Origin: Apostichopus japonicus | Taxonomy: Eukaryota > Echinodermata > Holothuroidea > Aspidochirotida > Stichopodidae | Reading direction: 5' to 3' | DNA: 64,000 nucleotides | NCBI RefSeq assembly: GCF_037975245.1 | Contig: NC_092568.1 | Span: 28,418,501 to 28,482,500, forward strand | Part shown: in pieces, positions 1 through 10,648 of the stretch | Numbering within the stretch: position 1 is the first letter of the stretch | Layout: every line of letters begins with the position of its first letter | Made by a program: the position numbers and the translations under genes | The notes under the pieces: model-generated | What the model was told of the DNA's origin: nothing | What the model saw: the letters and a program-made list of their open reading frames with translations, nothing else | Database searches by the model: none

Positions 1-241
1 TTAAGAAAAAAAAGTCATGAAAACTAAACCACGGAGTCAACATTAATTTCCTCCACATCGAATATGTTAAACATAGATTGATATTACCCTATCAGAACAC
101 TCGCACAGTAAAAGTTTCAATTATTCACCAGTTATTTTTTCAATCAAAATTTTGCATTAATCATTGCATTGCATTGCATTAATCATAATACAGCTCATCA
201 GTGTAAAGAAAAGAACAAGAAAAGGGGGACGGAATTCTTAC

Positions 242-330
242 AATAAAGTGGATTTTGAGATGGGAACCTCAATCAGCTGTGATAACGATGTACCGCCTCC
301 AAGCTCCCAAATATGAACGATGTCTTTATT
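242..330 (-). CDS. DYNC2LI1: DYNC2LI1 coding exon 5, WELGGG motif
   Basis: Encodes [20 protein letters not shown] and nine further codons, entering in phase 0 and leaving in phase 2. The acceptor is TCTGTAG and the donor GTAAGA. The WELGGG block occupies the position of the switch II loop in Ras-like proteins. The next exon is beyond the left edge. Confidence 0.9.
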
Positions 331-3300
331 CTACAGAGAAAGAGAAACAAAGATCCTGGATCTTACTACTGACACCACAAGACCACTCTGAGGTAAAGTC
401 CATAATTACCTTACAAAGGTGATTTATCGTACAATATCAGCTACTGGATGGAGAGGGTCCAATAATACAACAAAAATTATTCATCTCAAGTCAAATTTTA
501 TGACCATTTTATAGAATAGTGGTTGTACTTTCTTCAATAGAATTAATAATTCTATGAAGAATGTTCTTAGAGGTCGTCCCGAAATTTTAGTGGAATAAAA
601 GCATTGCTAGAGGTTTTTAAAAGTACTGTTTGTGGCTGTGGTACTCCAAATTATTTCCAACCATTGAGGAGTGTTAAGTTAGACAATTAAATATATATCT
701 CACTGTGAAGATACCTTTAGAGTGTCAGTAAAACAATGCAGTGTTGAAATTTGAATATTATCTGACTTTTGAGCATATTTTGGGGGCAATATACAAGAAT
801 TATTTTACCAGAATCAAAAGAACTTCAGCGACAATTTCAAGTTATGATCAAAAGGTTCTGATTTTTGTTAAAACTATAAATGCTTACAGAATATATATTC
901 CCATTAATTATGTCATGAATCCATCTAATCTTTATCATTCTGTTAACAATATTTATGCTCACAGGCTACCAATACTTAAGTCCATAAGGAAATAAAGGTA
1001 CATCTCACTCCCGCACTATGTCACACACCTCTTAGATTCATAATATTATGTTACAATGCACATATATCTAAACTCATAGATTTGTTAATGATACTGATGC
1101 TCACAGACATGGGAGTCTGCAGCCCTCCCCTCACCCAGCCCAACCCCTCCCAACCCCCCAGTAAATCAAACAAGAGTCAAAGACTGGTCTCTCCAAAAAC
1201 AGGGTTAACTACTTCAATTGTGATGGTTAACTGGTTGACAGATTAATTCTTCTTATTGCAAACCATGCAACCATTTAATCTTTGGACGGTTACAGGATAA
1301 TGAAAACCCAAAGTTACTTGTCCCCACCTACCTACCCCTCCCTCAGCCACCCCCTGTGGATGTTTTCTGCAGATAGCCAAGCTCACAGAATACCTATTTG
1401 GATACATCCAGGAAGAAAGGCACATGTTACTTGATTGTGTCACTCATACAGATTTAATAACCTTATTGATATATGTTCATATTTTTAATGCTCACACACT
1501 ACCTATATAGATGCATCAGGTGAATTAAGGTTATGTCTTCCTCACATCACATTACACTGGTCTAATAGATTATGTAACTACGCCCTTCATGTTTAGTTAA
1601 TGTTACGTAAAAGCTCACACACTACTGATACCTAATAAAATGCATCGGTGAGTAAATTTGTACATATCTCAAAACTTCTCTCAAATTCTTTCAACACAAA
1701 ATACATATCAACCAAATATGAAAACAAAATTTCTAATAAAGCTGGATTGCCATGGAGACATAATTCTCCAAGGAAATCACCTGCTTTATGACTTTTTTTG
1801 AACCATTTATGTGCAAAGATTTATGACCAGTTTTCTTTTATTACATCAATAAAAGTTGCCTTATTACCTATAAATATGCTTCTTTCCTTCCCCCCCAAAT
1901 ATGGAAGTGACTTTTAATTTATGGAATCTCAAAAAAGTAGGTCGTAAAATTCCTTAGTCATACAAGCCAAATAATTACACCTGTGTGTCATTCAATAGTC
2001 CTGGCATTTCATTACATTTGTTACATGTTTAAAAATATGTATGTTTCTTCACTTGATGATAACTATGGTCACAACTGTCATTTAGGGGATAAAAACTACC
2101 ATTTCGGCTTTGGTTTGCTAGACTCTCTTTTGGCTGAAAATCACAAGGACAAAAAATCACATTGCACGAAACAAGCATGATTTTATCAGCAACGATACAA
2201 AATGCCAGATGAAAGCAAGATATAGAAGATTTTGTCAGAACAGCTCTCAGAAGGGAAAAAAGACAGCGCAAAATGGTTAGGTTGCTATCCTACTGCACTC
2301 TGAGATGCAGTAATATAATATCGTTACGATGTTGCTATGTGTTATCAGCACAAGAGAAGAGCATCTCATGCAAGGTCAGAAAACCTAACCGCAGGATTCA
2401 ACAATTGATTCAACCATAATCACCCTTTTAGCCACAAACCAAGATGGCAGTATCAGAATAGGATCAAGTTCTGTATTCCAGTGACAGAAAATTTGGCAAA
2501 CATATATAAGAAACTTCAGCGAGCTTTGGTGAGGCACTGGGAGCATAAAATTATATCGTTCCTTGTTCTCTTTTTTCTTTTTTAAATAGTCAACAATTCA
2601 CTGAAACAAAACTGTTGTTTGTAGGTGTAAACAGAGTGACGAAAAACTGCTACGCCATTGGAAATTGAATTTTGAAGTTGCAAAAGTTTGTTAGAGTTAC
2701 AAGATGGTAACTATAGTGAGATCTGTGCTATCGAGTTTATGGTGGTGTCTCATCTGCAGAGCCAATTTTACCACACGAGTATAGTAAAGACAAATGCTGC
2801 CTGTGAAGAAGTGGTTTATGCTGACGGTCTTGCTGCTAGTAGCTGCTCAATCAGAGAGATAAAGATATTAAAATAACATGAACACAATAGAACAAAGTTA
2901 TGATTTACATATAAATGGAAATGCTTGAATCAACTGTACAGACAGGAAATCCCACCATAAAATATTTATTTACAATGAGCTTTTTAATATCTGTATTGCA
3001 GATACTGTAGTAAAGTTGGCTACAGTGAACTAGCTGATTTTATCTAAGCGGTATTGCATGTAATAGAAAAATAAAACATGTTTCAGAGAAAAGAATTTGT
3101 ACATGACCATTGATTGCTTTAACATCAAAATAAATCACCTTTTATTCGATCGGAAACCTACCAAGACGAAACGTTTGCTCACTTTCCAACAATATTTATT
3201 GACGCACATTTTTCCATACAACATTGAAGCAAAGATAGTGAACAAATTTGTACATAAGTACAATAAAAGTAGGAAAAATTTATGAAAGTAGAAGTACGGT

Positions 3301-6300
3301 AAGAATGACAAAGAAACCAATAATTTGTGATTTTGTGGTCTTGAATGAAAGAAACCGAGTCACATGACGATTACCCATGATGCTTCTTTGGTCATCTTCA
3401 GGTGAATGTTTGCGTGTTCATAACAAAGAAATGTAAAGCAAAATATTTCATAGGTAGGAAAAAAGTGTCAATAAACTCTGGAAATTAACATGAGACATTT
3501 TACCAGCTTCCTGAATGTTGCTACAATGTTCATCCAAACGAGGCTTCTCGATTGGAAAAATCTTAAAGAAGGTCCACTATTCATGAAGAAGTAACCTGAG
3601 GTCAATATATGAGCAATTAAAGTACACTTGGAAAAGTTAAAAAAGGCAGTTACTAACAATCCCCACCCAGGTGCATCAGACAAATGTTAAACAAAATTAT
3701 CAAAGGTTTTAACTATATGATGAAGAATCTTTAAAAGCAGAACAAGAGGCAAAAATATAGTAAAGAAAATGTAAAAATAAAAGTCACTCTTCCATATTCC
3801 CAACTTGTTCTGTTGCTAATCGAGACATAAAATACCAAAATCTGTTTGATTCAAATGGTACGGCATAAAACTCTGTAAAAGCTGCTGATTAGCAATAAAT
3901 CTAATTGCAATTATTATTCTTCTAATTACTGTTTCATTGAATGACTTTAAACCAGAGACCATCATAATCAGAATATCGTCATTGGGTATTTAATTTGCAT
4001 GAAGTGTTCAGACAAGAGCAGATCAAAGAAGGAATGTTGCCCTGGGGATGTTAGAGCCAGATTCTGTGTGCCGGGGGATCTGATGGCCCCTTCCTAGGAA
4101 AAAATGTTAAATGTAACCATGATATGGTATTCTAAGGTATAGTTTGGCTATAGCAGCTAGGTTTACAGGTAAGGTTATGCAAAAAACTAAATTTAATTTT
4201 TGTGTGGGATTGAAAAGGAGAGTTGAACACCCCCCTATATGCACCCCCCCTCCCCTGGATCTGCAATATAATGGCTATTTACATGTCTTGCTGCAGGTTT
4301 AAATGAACAAATCCAAACATCTATTACAAAATTGGTGAACCCATTTTACACCAGTGTACCATTCTGCAGCAAGAATGCAGAGTCATTAATCATTACTTGC
4401 AGGAAATAATACATATCCACAAGCCTTCTCGCATCCTTCAGTCATCCTCTGAAACTTCTGCTCTCACAACTCTTAGATCAAACAAGCGAGTCGGGGAGCA
4501 AGCTTTTAGCCATGTCACACCGTTGTTGTGGAACAAGTTACCATCAGAAATACAAAGCCCTCCCTCTACCAGCACTTTCAAATCAGCGTTAAAGACTTTT
4601 TAATTGAAACAAACCTATGGTTAAGTGTATTCAATTGTATATTTGTATTTTGTATATGTTTCGTTAAGCGGATTGAACCCTGGGATTTTGCGCTACATAA
4701 GCACCGGTGTAATAATAATAATAATAATTACCATACAATATGACTTTTCCAGTCTTAGTTTACAAGGAAAGATTGAGATGACTATGGCTGGAAATACTGA
4801 ACTGGTCATGGTAACTTCCTACAGGAGAACCGCCATTAACAATTCACTTGAAGGCGCCAAAGCCTCAGAAACAAAACAGCTCAATGAATCCTTGGTTGTC
4901 CAATGATATGAACAACCTTTAATCCAGTAGTCCAAGAGTAAATTAAATTTTTGACTGATGAAAAGTGGAACATATTCTACAGTAGGCATCCCAGCAAAAT
5001 ATGCACTCAACTTCTATTTACTATATTTGGAATACTGACAGCTGAAACTGTCAGTTTTTAGCAAAATTTTTTTTTTGGCTTTCTTTCTTTCTTTTTTTGG
5101 GCTTTATTTTTCACTCTATTGTCTTTTAGTTTCAATTGGGTAGGATTTAAAGTTAAGGGTATGTCAAAGTATTAAAGTAACCACAAACCAATTTAATGTG
5201 ATGTATTCATAACGAAATGTAAACTAACTGTTGAAAGCTAATATTGACAGGAAAAAAAGAAAAGAGAAGGCTTTGTCGTCAAAGTGCATCTTTGAGATCA
5301 AGGTCTGTTTGCTTCAAGTTCACATTGGGTACAAATGATTTCTCTTTTGATATCTTGAAAATGGTATGTAAGAATTGAATGGAAGTTTCACCATCCTTTG
5401 AATATGTACCTCTTTCACCATTATAATTTACCTTGGATTATCCTTTTACTTCCCAGACCTGGATCATTTGTAGCTAATCTTTCATAATAGTTTTGCCACA
5501 TATATGATCTATATAAGCTCCCAAAAACAAGTAACAGGATACCACAGTGATGGATATTAAAACTCACCATGTTATGTCCTTTAGCTTTTCGGCCAAAAGT
5601 ATATTCCAGAGCAATGGTTGCCTTAGGTTTTTCTTCTTTTTCCAAGAACCTTAAAATGAGAGATGTTTTGCCCTAATGGAAATGCAAAGGGAAAGAAACA
5701 GAGAATGAACTTCTCAGGGCAAAGGATTGATCCAATAAAGACTTACAAAAAAGTTACCAAATGTCACAAATTCTCACCCTCACCTCCTACCTTGACCCCC
5801 AAACCCTTACCCCTCATTTGATCCCAAACATGCTTTACCAATCAAGATGAGTGGCATTCTTTTATTAAATACTTTTTGATAACGTCATATCAACTACCTC
5901 CACTTTCTTCTTCTTCTTCACCCAGAATTTGTAATACTGAATGCATTGTATTGGAGGAGAACATTTCAATTTTTTTTCTTCAAAATAGTTTACTTATTTG
6001 ATCAACATGATTACTTACAGCATCTTTACTTCCCATTATGAGGACATTGCTCTCAGCACCTTCCAGTGATGACTCTTTGTCTGTGGAGTTTAAAACAAAA
6101 GCGGCAATAGGGTAGTCAAACGGTAAACTGAAAAAACAAACCAAGTTTCTAACACATGTACACATGTATATAACCTTGAAGACAAGGAACAGATGCATAT
6201 CAAAGCAATATCCTTCATTGAAGAGGTTTAATCAGGACAGTACATGAAGTCTTTCAATGAGGCTAATGAAAAGAAATAAGACCTGCAAAGAAGTAAGATA

Positions 6301-7953
6301 ATCGGGTTCAATGGCAGGTTATGGCATCAGTTTTAGTGTTGTGCAGCTATAACTGCTATAGCTAAACATGCATGATGGTCACACTGTAAATATTATCTCA
6401 GCAAATCGAGAAGCAAGGGAGAGAGGGAAGGGAGAAGAGTTAGCTATAAACTGTTACCTGCATCGTCTTTTGCTTTCTCACGCTGCATACATTCGTTGAC
6501 GGCAACATCCCATATCGATTTCTCTCTGTGTAGAATCATGAACAAACAAGTTCGTTTGCACATATAATATGTGGAATGAAATGAACCAAGAATACAAGCA
6601 TAAATCATTCAGATCCTATATATTTAACAACACTTTCACTTCTCCTGGATTACTTCATTAGACTGAATTTCTGCCAATAAGCCGCTATGATGATGAGAAC
6701 ACAATCATTTCAAATTGAGTACATTGTGTCAAGACACCTGAACTCACTTGTAGCTCAGAACATATCAGTGTTTAAATAAACTTCTACTTAATTTTGATTT
6801 GATATCTATAAAACATTCCAAAAACTTCAGATATTAGGTCTAGCCTTGCTTTAAGTTTGAAGTTAATCAACAGTGACCTTAATTTAAGCGCATGATTACT
6901 TTGGAAATGTGTGTGCTACAAATTCAAAGCATAAAATATTTAAATAAACTACAACAAGAAAAATCAGAGACAGCCATATGTATGCCATGAAACTGAAAGT
7001 GTTAAAGAGTAGACAAGGTTCTAGGTCATAAAATTTATACAAATAAAATCAATTCTGTAAAACTACTGTGCAAGGGCATGAGGCTACCCTTTATACATCC
7101 AACTGCTGGGTGAAATATCTAAACATTCCCCTGTTTTCCTTCAGGGCAGCTTTACAAAATAGTGCAATAATCAGTCCTTAGTCATCCTACTGCATGACAA
7201 ACAGCAAAATGGCATGATGCATTACCTTATTTGCCCCACTTTGGAAAATTGTAAAGACACTAATCCTTACTACTCCCATTACCAGGTGAATTACATGAAG
7301 TGTTTTCTTTTTAAATCAGCTGCTGGCATCAAGAAGCAACCATTAAACTCACCTTGTATTATTGTCTACAGTAAATTCCCATGTTCCAAAACTTTCATAC
7401 TGTATTGCACATGTGTATGTAACTGCAGTTATAGACACTACAGTTGCTGTTTGAAAGTCAAATTGTAACAACTTTTTCCAATGCAATTTTAATCGACAAA
7501 ACCTTGGTAAAAATGGCTAAAATTGCTATGTGAAACAAGGAAACATCAATTTGATTTTGAACATTTTAACTGCTGACCTTTGCAAGTCTAATACTTTCTA
7601 TTTCTGGAGAAATCTAATAACACGATCAATGAAATCACATCGTTGAAGGACAGAAAAGGAAAAGTGCAGTGCATTGAGTGCAATATCAGAAAGATCGTCA
7701 TTACCGCTGTCCTTTGTCATGTTTGCTCTTACTCTTAGTATCGCGAAGTTACCGTAAGCCTACAGTATAAACCATCCTACTCCAAGTACAACCTAGCCTT
7801 AGGCTCATGTAACTTTGTAAGGCCTATAATTTATATCATTTCTCAAGCCGTAGTATGCGTAGCCTGGGCGATACCAGATGCACGAAAATATGTTGTTTGG
7901 CTTTGAGGCCAGTTAACTACAAAGAAGCCAACTTATACTCACAGTCTCGGCAT
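242..7953 (-). CDS. DYNC2LI1: Cytoplasmic dynein-2 light intermediate chain, 5' five coding exons (partial gene)
   Basis: Coding exons, in transcript order: 7953-7943, 6525-6458, 6080-6019, 5672-5568 and 330-242; the gene runs off the left edge. Spliced, they give 111 residues plus two bases. The product belongs to the dynein light intermediate chain family of Ras-like P-loop proteins. It assembles with the dynein-2 heavy chain that drives retrograde intraflagellar transport in cilia. A Walker A motif GSKDAGKT lies at residues 43-50, followed by [13 protein letters not shown] (about 69-81) and [14 protein letters not shown] (about 85-98). These three blocks match, as I recall it, the human DYNC2LI1 series GSKNGGKT, LEYTYGRRAKGHN and [14 protein letters not shown]. 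Human DYNC2LI1 is about 350 residues, so roughly the first third is present. GHN followed within a few residues by the KDI-WELGGG block argues for dynein-2 rather than dynein-1 light intermediate chain. All five splice junctions keep frame. Confidence 0.9.
840..1690. repeat. Diverged tandem repeat, unit about 110-140 bp
   Basis: The phrase GCTCACA recurs near 957, 1099, 1380, 1490 and 1612. In most copies it is followed by an ACC-TAT-like block, a CAT-like block with CAGG or AAGG, then a TCTCA/TCACA-rich stretch and an ATTATGT-like stretch. The spacing (142, 281, 110, 122 bases) suggests about six degenerate units, with one copy between 1099 and 1380 too decayed to recognise. I judged this by eye, without an alignment. 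Confidence 0.45.
4391..4715 (+). mobile_element. LINE fragment (L2/CR1-like), 3' end of reverse-transcriptase ORF plus tail
   Basis: The open frame ending near 4603 reads [15 protein letters not shown], then [28 protein letters not shown] and FKSALKTF. This is the standard C-terminal tail of L2/CR1-type reverse transcriptases (a RAFS..AP.LWN.LP..I pattern followed by FK..LKT). About 90 bases further on comes the typical LINE end, GCGCTACATAAGCACC, and an (AAT)n run (about 4690-4712). The copy is 5'-truncated, lies in DYNC2LI1 intron 4 and is antisense to that gene. Confidence 0.8.
5568..5672 (-). CDS. DYNC2LI1: DYNC2LI1 coding exon 4, GKT of the P-loop to GHN
   Basis: Thirty-five codons in phase 0 at both ends. 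It begins [10 protein letters not shown], which completes the Walker A motif, and continues through [20 protein letters not shown]. This is the most recognisable stretch of the family. The acceptor is CCATTAG and the donor GTGAGT. Confidence 0.93.
6019..6080 (-). CDS. DYNC2LI1: DYNC2LI1 coding exon 3, first half of the P-loop
   Basis: Encodes the end of the linker and [10 protein letters not shown], the first half of the Walker A motif. The acceptor CTCCACAG and donor GTAAGT are both canonical. The exon enters in phase 1, completing an Asp codon, and leaves in phase 0. The intron therefore cuts the P-loop between Ala and the GKT triplet. Confidence 0.88.
6458..6525 (-). CDS. DYNC2LI1: DYNC2LI1 coding exon 2
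   Basis: Encodes [22 protein letters not shown], an N-terminal helix-like segment before the P-loop domain. The acceptor is ACACAG and the donor GTAACA. Overlapping AG dinucleotides at the acceptor (AGAGAG) allow starts at 6525, 6523 or 6521; 6525 fits the upstream exon at 7943-7953 and 6523 fits the alternative at 7705-7720. Confidence 0.75.
7943..7953 (-). CDS. DYNC2LI1: DYNC2LI1 coding exon 1 (MPR + split Leu)
   Basis: Eleven coding bases, ATG CCG AGA CT, followed by a strong donor GTGAGT (7942-7937). An in-frame TGA lies 15 codons upstream with no ATG between, and position -3 is A. The split codon is completed by the A at 6525 to give [12 protein letters not shown]. Human DYNC2LI1 also starts MP and has a LWEIA block soon after. 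A second possible first exon, ATG at 7720-7718 with donor at 7704 (16 coding bases, MTKDS), also joins in frame if exon 2 starts two bases later, at 6523. Its donor (GTAATG) is weaker, so I prefer this one. Confidence 0.65.
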
Positions 7954-8604
7954 TTTGCTTGCTCGACACGGTGATTTTATTAGTACCAACGAAATTCACC
8001 CAACACAGTTTGTCGGAACGAAATGGACGGTGGATCACATTGACGAACAGGACAACTTGTCAGCCAACGCAATATTGTCAATCGAAGAGCCGAAAATATG
8101 TAGTTGACTTGACCAAGTTGTTTTACTCGTTGTCACGGTAATGACTTTCTCCACAGTATACTAGTTGAAATATGTTACTATGTACTACTTTTCACGTATT
8201 TACAACTCTTTTTCTCCTCTCCCCATATAACCAACAACCTACTCAAATATCGAGGGGGAAAACAGCCGATAAAAGAAAACAGACTTGCAGAGGGAATTCA
8301 TTGACAATAATTATAAAATTCAAGGCCAAAAAAAAGGATCGTACTTCAGGTGAACTTCAAAGAGTCAAAGCTGGCGGTAAGAAATTAACTCCGGTTTTGA
8401 CTTTGGTTTTATTCTGCTCAGACAACTTCCTCGTATATAGAGAGACGGAAAATATGAAAACGAGGTCTCTACCTCTTTTCTTAAACTCAGCAATGCCATA
8501 GTCAGAATTTTTAAAAACAGACTACTTATAAAAAACGACATGTTACACGTAATTTATTAAAGAGGGGACTTTTAATCCTGGTTTTAAAACGTGGAGCATA
8601 TATC

Positions 8605-9510
8605 CATGGGCGTCAGCAGGTTTCAGAAAGTGAGGGGGACACTATACTATCTAAGCGGAGCGCCACCATTGGTTGGCGCGTAGCGTACCAGAAAAGTTTG
8701 GGTACATAAGACCCCCTAGATCGCAGGAGACGGCCTTTCTGAGTCGTTTTTAGTTACATCAGAACCAGATCTGTGAGGAGAAATTTTGTCTCACAAAACT
8801 AAATTCCGACAGAAAGTACTGGTTGAAAGATGCCGTTCTGACACCAAGGGAGACGAATTACACAGCGTCCATCTCAAACGAAATATCGAAAAAGTGGCGC
8901 CGTCACCTCCGGGATGAGTGGAGTGGTATATATAATACATGCATGTAGGTGCGAGACGTCAGTTGTTATGTGCCCAGGTACTTTAATAATAATAATCAGA
9001 AAAAGGCACCGCGCGCAGAGCGTGTGTAGCGCCTAGCCGGCACTCAACAATAAAGATCTACCATATCCGGCGAATACATGTAGCCTTAATTACTTAACCC
9101 CTACACCCCTATTCGTCCGTCCAGTCCAAGGGACTGGAGGTAGTGATATGAACATAGTAACTCATCACCATCTACCTGTATGGCTTACCTAATCCCTTGG
9201 AACCCATACAAACAACATGTGTGCAAGATTCAATACACTTTCGAATGGTCTCCCCCCCCCCCCCCGAACGAATTAAATGGGCAGATTTAGGATATTGGGA
9301 GAATGGGAGATAAATGACGGTGCAAGTGATAGATAGCAGGGGCCCAGGGAGTCCAGATTTCTTGACCTTTAATAGAAAATCGCGCATATGCATGTGATTT
9401 TTTTTAATAACTACTCTGAAAAGTGGGGGGGACAAATGATATGATATCCCCTCCACTTTTGAAAGTGGGGGGGACATGTCCCCCCCGTCCCCCACCTGTT
9501 GACGCCCATG
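8605..9510. mobile_element. hAT-like non-autonomous DNA transposon (copy A) with 8-bp target duplication
   Basis: The left end CATGGGCGTCAGCAGG mirrors the right end, whose reverse complement reads CATGGGCGTCAACAGG. The element is flanked by a perfect 8-bp direct repeat CATATATC (8597-8604 and 9511-9518), the target-duplication length of the hAT superfamily. Subterminal C/G runs flank the inner ends. It is 906 bp with no transposase-like open frame, so non-autonomous. The inner block near 8647-8700 is shared with copy B at 10998-11841. It lies about 650 bp upstream of the DYNC2LI1 start. Confidence 0.85.
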
Positions 9511-10069
9511 CATATATCTGTCTCCCCCAACCCCTCGATCCCTGTCGATCGTCTCTAAACGCTCTTCGGCATGCATCACCCTCTAAAATGCACACACCGT
9601 TTAAAATGCGCCCTATGCTACGTACTGTGGTTGTTATATTCTTTCTTTCACCATATTTCAGTTGTTATCCACCCAATTAACTTTCTCCTTTCTTTGATAT
9701 ATAATCCTCTTCGTCAGCGTCGCGACTATGTACCTTTAAGTCGTAAATAAACACTATAGATTCGTATATTTCATTTACAGATATATATGGCGATTTTTAC
9801 TAAATTTTTTTGATTAAATTTTCCAAGCAAGATAACTACCCCCCCCCCCCCACCCCACCCCCTCTCTCACACACACACACTCTCCAGTAGTTAGATCAAT
9901 ACGTCCTCTTCTCGGATTACGTCAGATACTAACATTCCCATGAAAATTCAAGCTGATTGGACACAATTTAGGCTCGTTAATTTCAGTATCCAGTGATAGG
10001 CTTTGTAAGATATGTGGAATCTTGAGCTATCTTTATGTTCCCTTTCTCTTTGTACACAATTTTATTGAT

Positions 10070-10648
10070 AAATAGGTAATGCATATTGGTAGTAGTAACC
10101 AAAACGTATACCTACAATCTTAATGATGAGGAGTTACAGGAGGTCGCTGTTGAAAGTGACCTAGATATCTACATTGACTCATCTCTGCAATTACCTTCTA
10201 AACATTGTCTCGAAGTTGCTAAAGGGTTTTAGGTATACTCAAGAGGAACTTCAGTTTCCTGAAAGAGGACATAGTTGTTAGGCTTTATATAGCAGTGTGT
10301 TCGGCCTCATCTGGAGTATCCTGTGCAGGCTTGGAACCCATATTTTGCTAAGGATAAGGAAGTACTCGAGAAGCCGTCCTGAGGAGGACTACTAGGATGA
10401 TTACTTTCTTAAAGAGTGTCCCTTATTTGAGACGGTTACAACTGTTGAATCTCACCACACTGAAGCTAAGGAGGTTACGTGGTGACTTGATGCAGGTTTT
10501 CAAGATTGTGTATGGTTATTACAATTTATCCTGCACTGACTTTTTCATGTTTGCTAATTGTAGTTGTACCAGAGGTCATTGTCTTAAACCCCAAAAGTCA
10601 CAAAGTAGAATTATATTTGGCATAACTATTTTATAATAGGATTGTGAA
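10070..10648 (+). pseudogene. CR1/jockey-like LINE reverse-transcriptase relic, part 1
   Basis: Translation in shifting frames gives fragments typical of LINE reverse-transcriptase C-termini: VMHIGSSNQ (compare K-V-HIG in the family), DLDIYIDSSLQLPSK, EVAKGF, DKEVLEK and, at the end, YNRIVN. Several frameshifts and stops interrupt it, so it is dead. The last codons continue at 11983 once the inserted element and one copy of its GTGAA duplication are removed. The 5' boundary near 10070 is approximate. Confidence 0.72.

Larger units (their letters stand above)
331..5567 (-). other. DYNC2LI1: DYNC2LI1 intron 4
   Basis: A 5.2-kb intron between the GHN exon and the WELGGG exon. It holds a diverged tandem repeat (about 840-1690) and a LINE 3' fragment (about 4391-4715). 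The rest is AT-rich sequence with only short chance open frames. I see no additional exon, and the proteins on either side are contiguous in the family. Confidence 0.75.

Noticed and set aside
840-1690. Repeat array as a possible CRISPR
   Set aside because: The units are long and degenerate, spacers are not distinct, and the genome is animal.
7906-8107. Plus-strand open stretch (about 66 codons, ending ...EEPKICS then stop) opposite DYNC2LI1 exon 1, preceded by an ACTCACAG acceptor-like site
   Set aside because: No start codon opens it, no upstream exon can be identified, and 66 open codons among six frames are not rare. The same acceptor-like bases are explained as the minus-strand donor of DYNC2LI1 exon 1.
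9172-9680. Overlapping open frames of up to 135 codons on both strands
   Set aside because: They lie across the right end of hAT-like copy A and C/G homopolymers, with no recognisable domain.
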